Assembly (NCBI RefSeq): GCF_000174815.1 | Contig: NZ_ACNN01000031.1 | Coordinates: 1-45,288 of the forward strand | From: Porphyromonas endodontalis ATCC 35406 | GTDB lineage: Bacteria > Bacteroidota > Bacteroidia > Bacteroidales > Porphyromonadaceae | DNA: 45,288 nt | Direction of reading: 5' to 3' | Shown here: positions 14,491 to 23,252 of the stretch, in pieces | How the letters are laid out: each line of letters begins with the position of its first letter | Position numbering within the stretch: the first letter of the stretch is position 1 | The notes under the pieces: generated by a model | What the model was told of the DNA's origin: nothing | Seen by the model: the letters and a program-made list of their open reading frames with translations, nothing else | The model's database searches: none | Program-made: the position numbers and the translations under genes

Positions 14491-17439
14491 ATGAAAATCA
14501 ATTGTAAAAAGGCCGTACTGCTTGCACTAGCAGCTCCTCTAATCGGAGCCCAAGCGTATCAAGCTTATGCACAGGAATCCTTTGGAGGATTGCCACCCAG
14601 CTTTACAGCACCCAAGTCAGAGCTTCGAGGTGCCGAGGCCATTAACATTGTGCGAGTAGCCCCAGACTTTAATGCACAAGACCTGAAAACCTTGAATGAA
14701 TGGGGGACGAATTCCATTCACTTTAAGCCTCTACGCGTGGGGCAAGTTGTAGAAACCTTTATCGACTTTGCAAAGGAGGCTAAACGCACCACTCTAGAAT
14801 CCGGTAAAGAGGTTTATCGCCTAGCCATCTCTTCACCAGGAGCTAAGGCTCTCTCTATTACCTACAAAGACTTCTTTATTCCAAACGATGGAGGGAAACT
14901 TTTCATATACAACACCAACAAAAGTGCCCTTCTTGGATCTTACACCAACGAGACCCATCCCAAACACGGAGTCTTCTCTACAGAGCCTCTCAAGGGTAAT
15001 GAAGTAATCCTCGAATACGTACCGGGGAGAAGGAATGAAATGCCCTCTCTATTAATTGATGGTATAGGTCACATTGTTTACTCTCATGTAGGTCTAGGAT
15101 CTCTCACAAAGAAGTTCTTCGACCCCGGAGAAGATAATAGCAATCCTCTTTGCCAAATTGGTATCAATTGTAAGCAAGGAGCAGAATGGCAAACCGAAAA
15201 GACAGGGGTAGTACAGATCGTTATGTACGAAACCGAAGATGGTAAGGTATCTTTGGGTTGTTGCTCAGGGAATCTTCTTAATAACACCAACCTTGACTTT
15301 GCTCCCTATATCCTTACAGCAGCACACTGTATCACCGGGGATAATGAAAAACCTCTAACCTCACAAGCGGATCTTGACAAGTGGGTTTTCAGATTTAACT
15401 ATGAAAAGTCAACCTGCAGCAACGGAGCAGAAGCGTTAAGCCGAGGGAAGTCTATCATTGGATGTACCGTAAAGAGCTACCTTCCTATTGTCGAAGGAAA
15501 GGGGGTACCCAAGAGCGATGGTATGCTTCTACTTGCTAATACTGAAGTTCCCAAGAACTATAGAGTTTACTATAATGGATGGGATCGTATTACAGCACGT
15601 CCCAAGGGAAGAATTGTAGGGATCCACCACCCTTCTGGGGATGCTAAGAAGATTTCGGTTTCTGATAGCCCCATCGAGATTAGCACATGGGATGTTTTCG
15701 GAGCTTTGGGAGGACGAGGAGACCACTTCCTAGTAACCTTCACCGAAGGGGATACAGAAGGAGGATCATCAGGCTCTTCAATTTTCGATCAGAATCACTT
15801 AGTCGTAGGGACCCTCACGGGAGGACGTTCTAAGTGTGGTGACTACCCCAACTATTATGGACGTCTCAGCCGCCACTGGGATAACTATAAAGACCCCAGC
15901 AATCCTCTATCCTCAATGGATATTTACCTTGATCCTAAAACAAAAGGTAATGCAGAAACTCTGGCAGGGACTTGGAGAGAAAACTTGAAACCTCTCGAAG
16001 GTATTAGTGGTTTGACCATTAAACTCACAGACAACGAAAAGATACAAGTTTCTTGGAAGGGTGTAGATAAAAAGAACCTACCCTCGGAATGGAAGTTGCA
16101 GTACCGTGTATATAGAAATGGAGTATTGGTAAAGGAGCTCGGAGAGACAGACGAACTTTCCTTTACAGAAACTCGCACCGAAGCCCTCAATGGATCTAAT
16201 CGAGAAGGAGGTGTTGTATATGGTGTACAAGTTCGCTACAACTACAACGGTCTTACCATCCCCGATGATGGATTTAATAATGGCAAAGCCTACACGTATG
16301 GAGATTCCGATATCGCCGAACGCGGTCTATATCTAGGGAAACTCATCGAAACCGTGCCTGTAGAAGTAAGCGCAAATGGCTCTAATGGTGTTAACTTGAC
16401 TTGGAAAGCTCCCTCTTATCTACAAGAGATCTCCCTCTTCGGTTATCCCAAAAACATGCAACTAGGCGCATATGCACGCCCCAAGTGCGAAATGAAAGGT
16501 CGCTGGAACACTCCTGATAGATATAGATTGGTACAACGTATGCCCAGCGACAAGTTTGTGGGAGAAAAAGCTCCTTGCATCTATGCCGTACGACTCATCC
16601 CCGATACAAAAGCAAAAGGGAAATATAGCATCTGTATTCGCAATGGTGTTGAGTATAACAAAATAAAGGACACTAATGTTGGTAGGCTATACGAGCAGGT
16701 ATTCGATGTACCCGATACATGGAAAGAAGGCGAATGGCTAACGGTAACTCTTGATAAGCCCTTCCAATTCGACCCCATGCAGGATCTATTTGTAGGTTGT
16801 GGATCTCCCAACGATGATGCTCCCATCGGGATTGCTTACGTAAAGGATAGCGATAACGAAATTCGTCGCTACCTAGACGCATTCCTCCTCGTTAATGGGA
16901 TGCAGCACCCTGTTCCTGAAGATTATTATAGGGGTTCTACACCTCCCGAAGCATATCATGCAATCCGTGTTGTTTTCGCTTCCTCGCCTGATGTTGAAAA
17001 GAAAGAAGATTTCGAATGCTTCGCAAAAGCGGTATCACCGGTAACCTTCCCTGTGGTAAAGGAATATAAGGTGTTGAAGAACGGAGTGGAAGTAGCTAAA
17101 GGACTAAAGGCTACAACCTACCAAGATGCAACAGGTTCTACCAGCGACAAGTACGAAGTGAAGGTTTCTTACGAAACAGAGCTTGCAACGGAAGGAATCG
17201 ACACAAATACTCCAGCAGTATTCCCAACACAACTTGGATCAAACTCTACACTTTATCTAAAGAATGCACAAGAGGTTGCCCAACTAAGTGTGTACAGCAT
17301 GGACGGAGCTCGCCTAGTTCAGATAAACCATCCTCAAGAGAGTGTAGACCTCTCTCAGTTAAGCGAAGGCGTATTTATTGTAGTACTAGAAACTGCAAAT
17401 CAACGTATCTCTCAACGCATCACTGTACTAAAGAAATAA
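14491..17439 (+). CDS. Secreted trypsin-like serine protease, lysyl endopeptidase-like, with T9SS sorting domain
   Basis: The protein has 982 residues: an N-terminal signal peptide, a propeptide-like region (about 30-210), a chymotrypsin-fold protease domain (about 220-490), beta-sandwich modules, and a C-terminal sorting domain. The catalytic triad can be assigned: His279 in ILTAAHC, Asp343 in KSDGMLLLAN, and Ser427 in TEGGSSGSSIFD. The triad contexts and the cysteine-rich domain (LGCCSGNLL, CTVKSY, GGRSKCGD) resemble Achromobacter-type lysyl endopeptidases, so cleavage after Lys is plausible but not proven. Fibronectin-III-like segments follow (KLQYRVYRNG, VKEYKVLKNGVEVAKG). The last 70 residues, including LSVYSMDGARLVQIN and GVFIVVLETANQRI, are a type A sorting domain. 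A secreted or surface-bound protease is inferred. Confidence 0.85.
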   Translation: MKINCKKAVLLALAAPLIGAQAYQAYAQESFGGLPPSFTAPKSELRGAEAINIVRVAPDFNAQDLKTLNEWGTNSIHFKPLRVGQVVETFIDFAKEAKRTTLESGKEVYRLAISSPGAKALSITYKDFFIPNDGGKLFIYNTNKSALLGSYTNETHPKHGVFSTEPLKGNEVILEYVPGRRNEMPSLLIDGIGHIVYSHVGLGSLTKKFFDPGEDNSNPLCQIGINCKQGAEWQTEKTGVVQIVMYETEDGKVSLGCCSGNLLNNTNLDFAPYILTAAHCITGDNEKPLTSQADLDKWVFRFNYEKSTCSNGAEALSRGKSIIGCTVKSYLPIVEGKGVPKSDGMLLLANTEVPKNYRVYYNGWDRITARPKGRIVGIHHPSGDAKKISVSDSPIEISTWDVFGALGGRGDHFLVTFTEGDTEGGSSGSSIFDQNHLVVGTLTGGRSKCGDYPNYYGRLSRHWDNYKDPSNPLSSMDIYLDPKTKGNAETLAGTWRENLKPLEGISGLTIKLTDNEKIQVSWKGVDKKNLPSEWKLQYRVYRNGVLVKELGETDELSFTETRTEALNGSNREGGVVYGVQVRYNYNGLTIPDDGFNNGKAYTYGDSDIAERGLYLGKLIETVPVEVSANGSNGVNLTWKAPSYLQEISLFGYPKNMQLGAYARPKCEMKGRWNTPDRYRLVQRMPSDKFVGEKAPCIYAVRLIPDTKAKGKYSICIRNGVEYNKIKDTNVGRLYEQVFDVPDTWKEGEWLTVTLDKPFQFDPMQDLFVGCGSPNDDAPIGIAYVKDSDNEIRRYLDAFLLVNGMQHPVPEDYYRGSTPPEAYHAIRVVFASSPDVEKKEDFECFAKAVSPVTFPVVKEYKVLKNGVEVAKGLKATTYQDATGSTSDKYEVKVSYETELATEGIDTNTPAVFPTQLGSNSTLYLKNAQEVAQLSVYSMDGARLVQINHPQESVDLSQLSEGVFIVVLETANQRISQRITVLKK

Positions 17440-17452
17440 ACAATCCTCGGTA

Positions 17453-17496
17453 GAGAAAAGGCTAAGTACAGCACCTCCGCTGTACTACCTTTTCTC
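17453..17496 (+). terminator. Hairpin between the protease gene and the lipoprotein gene
   Basis: GAGAAAAGGCTAAGTACAGC pairs with GCTGTACTACCTTTTCTC around the 6-nt loop ACCTCC. The stem is long, with a small internal asymmetry. No T-run follows and no -7 box precedes the lipoprotein start 30 nt later, so read-through transcription of the lipoprotein gene is likely. Confidence 0.65.
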
Positions 17497-17526
17497 CTCT
17501 AAGAAGAACCCAAAACAAGAAAACAT

Positions 17527-18390
17527 ATGAATAGAAACAAGTTAGCCTTTATGGCGCTTACCGTCCTTACTCTGATGGTATCAGCATGTAAACAGGAGGA
17601 GAAGCCTCAAATTAAATTAAGCGTTTCGCCTACTGAACTCAAGATTAAAGTAGGAGAAGTTGGAAACATTAAGGCAAAAGTTACCCCTTTGGGGACTGCT
17701 CTTGTCTTTACCTCTTCCAATGACGCCATCGCTTCCGTAAATGAAAAAGGAGAGGTCAAAGGTCTCACAGAAGGCTCTACAACCATTATTGTACGAGCCG
17801 GGAAGGAGACAAAAAAAGTATCAATACTCGTTTACAAACCCGAAACGGACTACTCAGCTCGCATGATTGGGAACAAAGATAATAAGCTAACTCCTCCATT
17901 TTACATTCCTCTCCGAGCTCTCATGAAAGAACGATTTGAAGACATAAAAGCCGCAAACCAACCCTTTGGATGGAGATACATCAATGACCTCATAGGAAAG
18001 AAACCTGATGAATTTGGATACTACTTTGCTCCCGTCACCAAAGATGGAGAGGATTTTATTGACAATCGATATATAGAGATTATTCAATATGACTATGCAA
18101 ATGAGCACCAAGCCCATATAGAATTATTCACGAATATCAGGGAAGATCAGAATCCCTTCTCCACAGAACCCGGGAAGAAAATTATAAAGGAGTTCGCCGA
18201 AGGATATGGGTTTACCACAAATGGACAATTCAACGACTCTAAGGGAAAGATAGGATATACCTATACGGCTCTCAATGGCAAACTAGGGAAAAATGAGCAA
18301 CTATCCATCATTGTATATGCTCAACCAACAAAAAAAGGGAAGTATAGAGTTCTTGCAAATATCCTATACCATTACCATAAAGATCACTAA
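17527..18390 (+). CDS. Lipoprotein with bacterial Ig-like (Big_2) domain
   Basis: A 287-residue lipoprotein. The signal peptide ends in the lipobox VSAC, with the lipidated Cys at residue 21. A Big_2-type Ig-like domain spans about residues 30-105 (LSVSPTELKIKVGEVGNIKA, FTSSNDAIASVNEKGEVKGL). The remaining 180 residues are not a family I recognise; they are rich in aromatic and charged residues. The gene sits 87 nt after the protease gene with a hairpin between them and no promoter seen, so it is probably expressed with it. It may act as a surface partner of the secreted protease, but that is a guess from position. It has no C-terminal sorting domain. Confidence 0.8.
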   Translation: MNRNKLAFMALTVLTLMVSACKQEEKPQIKLSVSPTELKIKVGEVGNIKAKVTPLGTALVFTSSNDAIASVNEKGEVKGLTEGSTTIIVRAGKETKKVSILVYKPETDYSARMIGNKDNKLTPPFYIPLRALMKERFEDIKAANQPFGWRYINDLIGKKPDEFGYYFAPVTKDGEDFIDNRYIEIIQYDYANEHQAHIELFTNIREDQNPFSTEPGKKIIKEFAEGYGFTTNGQFNDSKGKIGYTYTALNGKLGKNEQLSIIVYAQPTKKGKYRVLANILYHYHKDH

Positions 18391-18521
18391 TCCCATTCGG
18401 GAAAGTCTGTAAGCGTACTTATCTGCATTCTCGTAATATCGGAGTTCAGGGTCTCGGGTTTTACTATAGATGTAGCCCTCCCCCTGAGCTCCATCTCGCT
18501 TCAGAAATACTCTAAAAGAAG

Positions 18522-18568
18522 AGGTCTCGGTTTAAAAGGTTATTGCAACCTTCTAAATCGAGACCTTT
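18522..18568. terminator. Bidirectional terminator between convergent genes
   Basis: AGGTCTCGGTTTAAAAGGTT pairs with AACCTTCTAAATCGAGACCT with two mismatches around a 5-nt loop. T residues follow on the plus strand, and a complementary A-rich flank serves the minus strand. It separates the Ig-like lipoprotein gene from the converging beta-helix lipoprotein gene. Confidence 0.85.
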
Positions 18569-18600
18569 TCGTTTCCGTAAGAAGTCTTTTTCCCTCCTAT

Positions 18601-20070
18601 CTACTTTCGCTTTTCCGTAGAGGGTTCATAAGCTCCGATGGTCGGTTGTGTAGCTCTTGTACGCCCTTGTATATCTGTAGATAGGTCACTTTTCACTCCT
18701 TTCTGTACCCATGGAGCATCTGCCCAAGGCTGGAAGAAATAGACAAAATCCATCTTATCTTTTTCCCGATTTCGCCCTACATGCACATAAACCTCGTCTG
18801 CAGGTTGCTTGGCTTCTATACAATCAAAGTAGGCGACGCCGTTATTTTGAGGGAGGGCTGTACGCAAATAGCAATGGTCAAATGTAGTTCGATCTCTTAC
18901 CTTCTCGGCCAGTTCAATCTCTCCCCCCACAGGCTCCCTCCCTGCGATACGTATCACACTACGTGCACCATCCACTAGGGTATTAGTCGCTTTGAAAGAG
19001 GTCTGCTCTGCTCCACCACTCTCTGGCAGATTATATACCAAGGTACTTCCCTCTCTTTTGTCCCAAGCATAATAATTCACCAAGCTACAATGCAACAATT
19101 CTGTTACACCTCCTGTAACCAAAAGAGTTGTAGATAGTGTATTTGAAAGCTCACAATTGTACAGACGTGCACGTGCTCTATCAAAGGTAAGGGCTCGCCC
19201 TTTCATATTTGTAATAATCAGCCCCTCGGCATAAAGAGTTTCTTCCCCACTTGCGGAGTGTGTAGCATCACAAATAAGCCCATCTCTACCATTTCGGATG
19301 GTTGTATAGAGGAGTTTATTCCCCTTTGTACCACAAGCTAAACGTACATAGTTCCACTGCCCAGGCACGAGGCGATAGTTGATAGAAGGGATTAAATAGT
19401 CACGTCTCAACCCCTCTATGAGTACTCTCTCCGTCGGAGTACCATTGGCGCATAAAGAGCCGTAGATACTAATATGGGCTTTGTCGCCCAATAGTAAGTG
19501 TACGCCTGCCTCCAAGGTAAGGGTTACTCCCTCATCCACCACTAAACTATCACGGATATAAAGCGGCCTTTGAGCAGTTATCACAGAGTCTTTTTGGATG
19601 TGAAGCAGATCGTATTGATCAAGATTATGACACCAACTTTCTATTCGTAATGCTTGTTGTTTCCCATTGAAGCGAAATAGGATTGAGTCCGTAATCAATT
19701 GGGGCAAATCATCAATCATCCTTTGCAGAGTAGCTTCTACAAACACATGAATACTATCTCCTGCAGGTAGTGTCACCCCCTCAAAACGTTGTCCGGACCG
19801 TCCATCTACATTTATTCTAAAACCCCGCTCTACACCATAAAGCAACCTTATCTCATCTATTTTGAGTGCCTTATTCCCTTTATTGTAGACCAATAGCGTA
19901 CGCGTAGAAGAGGGTTGCTCAGAATATAAGGTATCCAAACGCAAGGTGTCTTGAGAGAACGAAATGCGCGCATTCGGGTCTGATGTAAAATGGTCAAACT
20001 GATCATGGCAACCCGTCAATGCAAGGGATAAGAAGACAAAAAAAAGACCTATAGAAGCAATATATTTCAT
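18601..20070 (-). CDS. Predicted lipoprotein with right-handed beta-helix region
   Basis: The protein has 489 residues and a lipoprotein signal peptide ending LALTGC (Cys21). An N-terminal beta-sandwich-like stretch (about 30-130) includes SSTRTLLVYNKGNKALKIDE. From about residue 150 the pattern of short beta strands (RPLYIRDSLVVDEGVTLTLE, AHISIYGSLCANG, LTFDRARARLYNCEL) suggests a parallel beta-helix. The end, STDIQGRTRATQPTIGAYEP, is typical of such proteins. It is a hypothetical outer-membrane or surface lipoprotein. Its ATG overlaps the xseA stop (TGATG), so it is co-translated with xseA. ATG at 20070 is preferred to the GTG one codon upstream. Confidence 0.75.
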   Translation of the reverse strand: MKYIASIGLFFVFLSLALTGCHDQFDHFTSDPNARISFSQDTLRLDTLYSEQPSSTRTLLVYNKGNKALKIDEIRLLYGVERGFRINVDGRSGQRFEGVTLPAGDSIHVFVEATLQRMIDDLPQLITDSILFRFNGKQQALRIESWCHNLDQYDLLHIQKDSVITAQRPLYIRDSLVVDEGVTLTLEAGVHLLLGDKAHISIYGSLCANGTPTERVLIEGLRRDYLIPSINYRLVPGQWNYVRLACGTKGNKLLYTTIRNGRDGLICDATHSASGEETLYAEGLIITNMKGRALTFDRARARLYNCELSNTLSTTLLVTGGVTELLHCSLVNYYAWDKREGSTLVYNLPESGGAEQTSFKATNTLVDGARSVIRIAGREPVGGEIELAEKVRDRTTFDHCYLRTALPQNNGVAYFDCIEAKQPADEVYVHVGRNREKDKMDFVYFFQPWADAPWVQKGVKSDLSTDIQGRTRATQPTIGAYEPSTEKRK

Positions 20071-21506
20071 CACAAAGAGGTTGAGTTTTCAGGGTCATTG
20101 GAGTCGGAGGGAGGAAGTTCTACAGAAGAAACCTGCGCTCCCACACGTCCTTCATACAAGAAGATCTCAAGGGTATCTCCCCTTGTTAGTTGCTGAGAAG
20201 AGAGGATACTCTTATCCGCTTTTCGTACAATAGAATACCCTCGCTTGAGTGTTTGGCGAGGACTAAGAAGCTGCACCAACCTTGCCAAATGCTCTAGGGA
20301 TTCTTTCTTCTTCTCCAGAATGAGAGGAAGTACGCGCTGTAGGTGCTGTTGCTCTTGCTCTAATACGCTTTGGTAGCTGAGCAACAACTTGGGCATTGTG
20401 GCTTTGAGTAGGTAGCTGCAGTGCTCAATACGCTGTCTCTCTTGTGCTAAGAGCATGAGAGCGGTGCGTTGCAAAGTAGCCTCTTGACGTTGCAACTTAA
20501 AAAACTCCTGTTGAGTAGATTCTTTTATAGCTATAGGGAGGTGATGCACAAGGCGCTGCAACAGTACCAAATGGTAGTCCTGCATCAGTACAACAGATCG
20601 CTGCAATCGCTCAGAGAGCTTTCTCAGAAGGGTCCATTCCCTCTCTCTGCTATTGAGGAGAAACTCGGCGACAGCTGTGGGGGTCTTTAGGGAATGGTGA
20701 GCTACCCTATCGGCAACACTTGTATCACGCTCGTGCCCTATCCCCACGATAATAGGTAAGGGGTAGCGAGCAATTGCGGCACAAAGCTCATAGCTATCAA
20801 AAGCCATGAGATCGATCTCTGCCCCTCCTCCTCGTATAAGTACAACACAATCATACGCTATACCACTCTGTGCAATCTCTCGGAGAGCCGAAAGAATGGA
20901 AGTGGTTGTTCCCTCTCCTTGCATCAGTGCAGGATAAAGTTGGAGGTGAAAAGGCCACTGCTCTCTCGCAGCTTGTATATGACTATAGAAATCGCCCCAC
21001 CCAGCTGCCGAAGCCGAAGAGATAACGGCAATATGCCGCAAAGGACGCCCCAAAGTCAGAGCCTTCTGGCAATCAAGCAATCCCTCGCGTCGCAATCGCT
21101 CTAGCGTCTCTCTACGCTTTCTTGCCATATCCCCCAACGTAAAAGTGGGGTCTAGGTCATAAACATCAAGGTAGAGACCAAACTGCTCATGGAAGTGGAC
21201 GCCCACCAAAAGCTGCACCTGCAGTCCGTTCGTAAAAGTCTGACCTGTTGCAGATTCAAACTTTGTAAGCAAAGAGCCCACGGAAGCACGCCACATCACG
21301 GCACGAGATCGGGCTAAGATCTGCCCTTCTCTCTCGCCTTTCTCAAGAAGTTCAAAGTAAAAGTGTCCCCCCTGAGGGGGAGACTTGATCCCACTAGTCT
21401 CAGCAGTAACCCAAAATCGGCCTCCGAAGTTTTGTTCAAAAGCTCGACGGATACTGCTATTCAACTCGTGAAGGGAAAAGACCTTCATAGGGATCGGTTT
21501 TGGCAT
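20070..21506 (-). CDS. xseA: Exodeoxyribonuclease VII large subunit
   Basis: XseA is the catalytic large subunit of exonuclease VII, which degrades single-stranded DNA to oligonucleotides in repair. The N-terminal OB-fold has FWVTAETSGIKSPPQGGHFYF. The core motif region contains VISSASAAGWGDFYSHI and DCVVLIRGGGAEIDLMAFDSY, followed by IVGIGHERDTSVADRVAHHSLKTP split across a typical XseA signature. A long coiled-coil-like C-terminal half follows. The length, 478 residues, is slightly above E. coli XseA. An alternative ATG at 21488 gives the family-like N-terminus MKVFSLHELNSSIRR. No small-subunit gene (xseB) is adjacent; the next gene encodes a lipoprotein. Confidence 0.9.
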   Translation of the reverse strand: MPKPIPMKVFSLHELNSSIRRAFEQNFGGRFWVTAETSGIKSPPQGGHFYFELLEKGEREGQILARSRAVMWRASVGSLLTKFESATGQTFTNGLQVQLLVGVHFHEQFGLYLDVYDLDPTFTLGDMARKRRETLERLRREGLLDCQKALTLGRPLRHIAVISSASAAGWGDFYSHIQAAREQWPFHLQLYPALMQGEGTTTSILSALREIAQSGIAYDCVVLIRGGGAEIDLMAFDSYELCAAIARYPLPIIVGIGHERDTSVADRVAHHSLKTPTAVAEFLLNSREREWTLLRKLSERLQRSVVLMQDYHLVLLQRLVHHLPIAIKESTQQEFFKLQRQEATLQRTALMLLAQERQRIEHCSYLLKATMPKLLLSYQSVLEQEQQHLQRVLPLILEKKKESLEHLARLVQLLSPRQTLKRGYSIVRKADKSILSSQQLTRGDTLEIFLYEGRVGAQVSSVELPPSDSNDPENSTSL

Positions 21507-21529
21507 CCCCTCTACTGAGGGATAGGCTA

Positions 21530-22024
21530 TTACTCCGCGTTATAGGAAGTATACGAATCCGTGGTATCCTCTTCCGGGATAGGCATATTACGCACAAAAC
21601 CTTCTGCAAGAGAAATCAATGTCTCTGTAGACGAAACTCCGGCAATAGACTGAATGCGATTACTCAATATGTGCATCAAGTGCGAATTGTCTACGGCATA
21701 TAGCTTGATCAGCATTGAGTAAGGTCCCGTGGTATAGTGGCATTCCACAACTTCGGGTATTGCTTCTATCTGAGGCAACACTTCGCGGTACAGAGCAGCA
21801 CGCTCTAGGCGCACCCCAATGTAAGTACAAGTGGTATAACCTAAGTCTTTGGGATTCACGCGATATCCGGATCCCGTAATTACCCCTCGCTCCACCATGC
21901 GCTGTACATGTTGGTGAATAGCTGCGCGAGATACTCCACATCGCTCTGCTACATCACGAAACGGAATGCGAGCATTGTCCGAAATAATGGCAAGAATGCG
22001 ACGATCTAACTTATCTATCTTCAT
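21530..22024 (-). CDS. Lrp/AsnC-family transcriptional regulator
   Basis: A protein of 164 residues. The N-terminal winged helix-turn-helix is LDRRILAIISDNARIPFRDV followed by AERCGVSRAAIHQHVQRMVE. A hinge leads to the ligand-sensing RAM domain (VVECHYTTGPYSMLIKLYAV). The size is typical of feast/famine regulators that bind amino acids and act as dimers to octamers. It lies 23 nt upstream of xseA in the same direction and 59 nt downstream of ruvB. The effector and target genes cannot be inferred from the sequence. Confidence 0.9.
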   Translation of the reverse strand: MKIDKLDRRILAIISDNARIPFRDVAERCGVSRAAIHQHVQRMVERGVITGSGYRVNPKDLGYTTCTYIGVRLERAALYREVLPQIEAIPEVVECHYTTGPYSMLIKLYAVDNSHLMHILSNRIQSIAGVSSTETLISLAEGFVRNMPIPEEDTTDSYTSYNAE

Positions 22025-22083
22025 ATGTTTATATTGGTTTATAGTTTCTTACTGTATCTATTCTCTCCCCCCTTAAGGGAGAC

Positions 22084-23118
22084 TTAATCTGTAAAAAGGG
22101 AGTTGCTATATGGAGGTAGGATGGTACGCCCCAAATGCTCATAGGCATGAGCTGTAGCTTCTCGCCCTCTGGGAGTACGTTTGATAAAACCCTCCTTTAT
22201 CAAAAAAGGTTCATAAACCTCCTCTATAGTGCCTACATCTTCGCTCATAGCCGTAGCAATGGTAGATACCCCCACAGGGCCTCCTCCAAACTTATCTATG
22301 ATGGTCGTCAATAGTTTGTGGTCTATATTATCCAAACCACAACTATCAATATTGAGAGCCTCTAGTGAAAAGACGGCAATCTCGGAGTCAATAGTACCAT
22401 TCCCCCTCACTTGGGCAAAGTCGCGCACCCGACGCAGTAGGGCATTGGCGATACGTGGCGTCCCCCTACTCCTACGCGCAATCTCAGCAGCAGCCTCTTC
22501 GCTACACGCAACCCCCAAAATGCCAGCCGACCGGAGTACAATGCCTGCAATCGTCTTGGTATCGTAGTACTCAAGATGTAGATTTATACCAAAACGCGCT
22601 CGCAAGGGAGCTGTAAGCAAGCCACTACGCGTCGTCGCACCTACCAAAGTAAAGGGGTTGAGATCTATCTGAATAGAGCGAGCACCGGGGCCCTTATCAA
22701 TCATGATGTCAATGCGGTAGTCCTCCATTGCCGAATAGAGATATTCCTCTACAATCGGACTTAGTCGGTGAATTTCGTCAATAAACAAGACACCACGAGG
22801 CTCCAACGAGGTAAGCAATCCTGCCAAATCTCCCGGCTTGTCGAGTACAGGGCCGGATGTTATTTTAATGCCAACACCTAGCTCTGCTGCGATGATATTG
22901 GAGAGCGTGGTCTTACCCAAGCCTGGGGGACCATGCAACAAGACGTGGTCGAGACTATCGCCACGCATAGCTGCAGCCTGCACAAATACGGAGAGATTCT
23001 CCACCACCGTATCCTGTCCTCTGAAAGAACGGAAACTAATCGGGCGAAGAGCCTCCTCTATCTGTTCGTCGGTAACGGGGCGACAACTCTCTTCTCGTAT
23101 ATCAAATATATCTTCCAT
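22084..23118 (-). CDS. ruvB: Holliday junction branch migration helicase RuvB
   Basis: RuvB is the hexameric AAA+ motor of the RuvABC complex that drives branch migration at Holliday junctions. The Walker A motif is [15 protein letters not shown], and Walker B is [11 protein letters not shown]. The RuvB-specific stretches [18 protein letters not shown] and [20 protein letters not shown] are present. The C-terminal winged helix includes [18 protein letters not shown]. The protein has 344 residues, the standard size. ATG at 23118 is chosen over the upstream GTG at 23127 because that GTG would overlap the -7 box. No ruvA or ruvC is nearby. Confidence 0.96.
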   Translation of the reverse strand: MEDIFDIREESCRPVTDEQIEEALRPISFRSFRGQDTVVENLSVFVQAAAMRGDSLDHVLLHGPPGLGKTTLSNIIAAELGVGIKITSGPVLDKPGDLAGLLTSLEPRGVLFIDEIHRLSPIVEEYLYSAMEDYRIDIMIDKGPGARSIQIDLNPFTLVGATTRSGLLTAPLRARFGINLHLEYYDTKTIAGIVLRSAGILGVACSEEAAAEIARRSRGTPRIANALLRRVRDFAQVRGNGTIDSEIAVFSLEALNIDSCGLDNIDHKLLTTIIDKFGGGPVGVSTIATAMSEDVGTIEEVYEPFLIKEGFIKRTPRGREATAHAYEHLGRTILPPYSNSLFTD

Positions 23119-23126
23119 ACACGCCA

Positions 23127-23134
23127 CAAAGTTA
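23127..23134 (-). promoter_or_regulatory. -7 box TAACTTTG for ruvB
   Basis: On the minus strand TAACTTTG matches TAnnTTTG and ends 8 nt before the ATG at 23118. Transcription starting about 6-7 nt after the box would give a near-leaderless ruvB mRNA. Upstream there is no good TTG at 19 nt. Confidence 0.45.
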
Positions 23135-23220
23135 CTCTTTTTGCTCCCATCACAGACATTTTCTACCCATCAGTTGTACATCATGTCAAGATAAGTATGC
23201 CCCTTTGAGAAATGAATCAG

Positions 23221-23228
23221 TACCTTTG
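23221..23228 (+). promoter_or_regulatory. -7 box TACCTTTG for prfB
   Basis: TACCTTTG followed by CAGG lies 24 nt upstream of the prfB start codon in the divergent gap with ruvB. It matches the Bacteroidota -7 consensus. Confidence 0.55.
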
Positions 23229-23252
23229 CAGGAGTTTTTAATGATATAAAAG

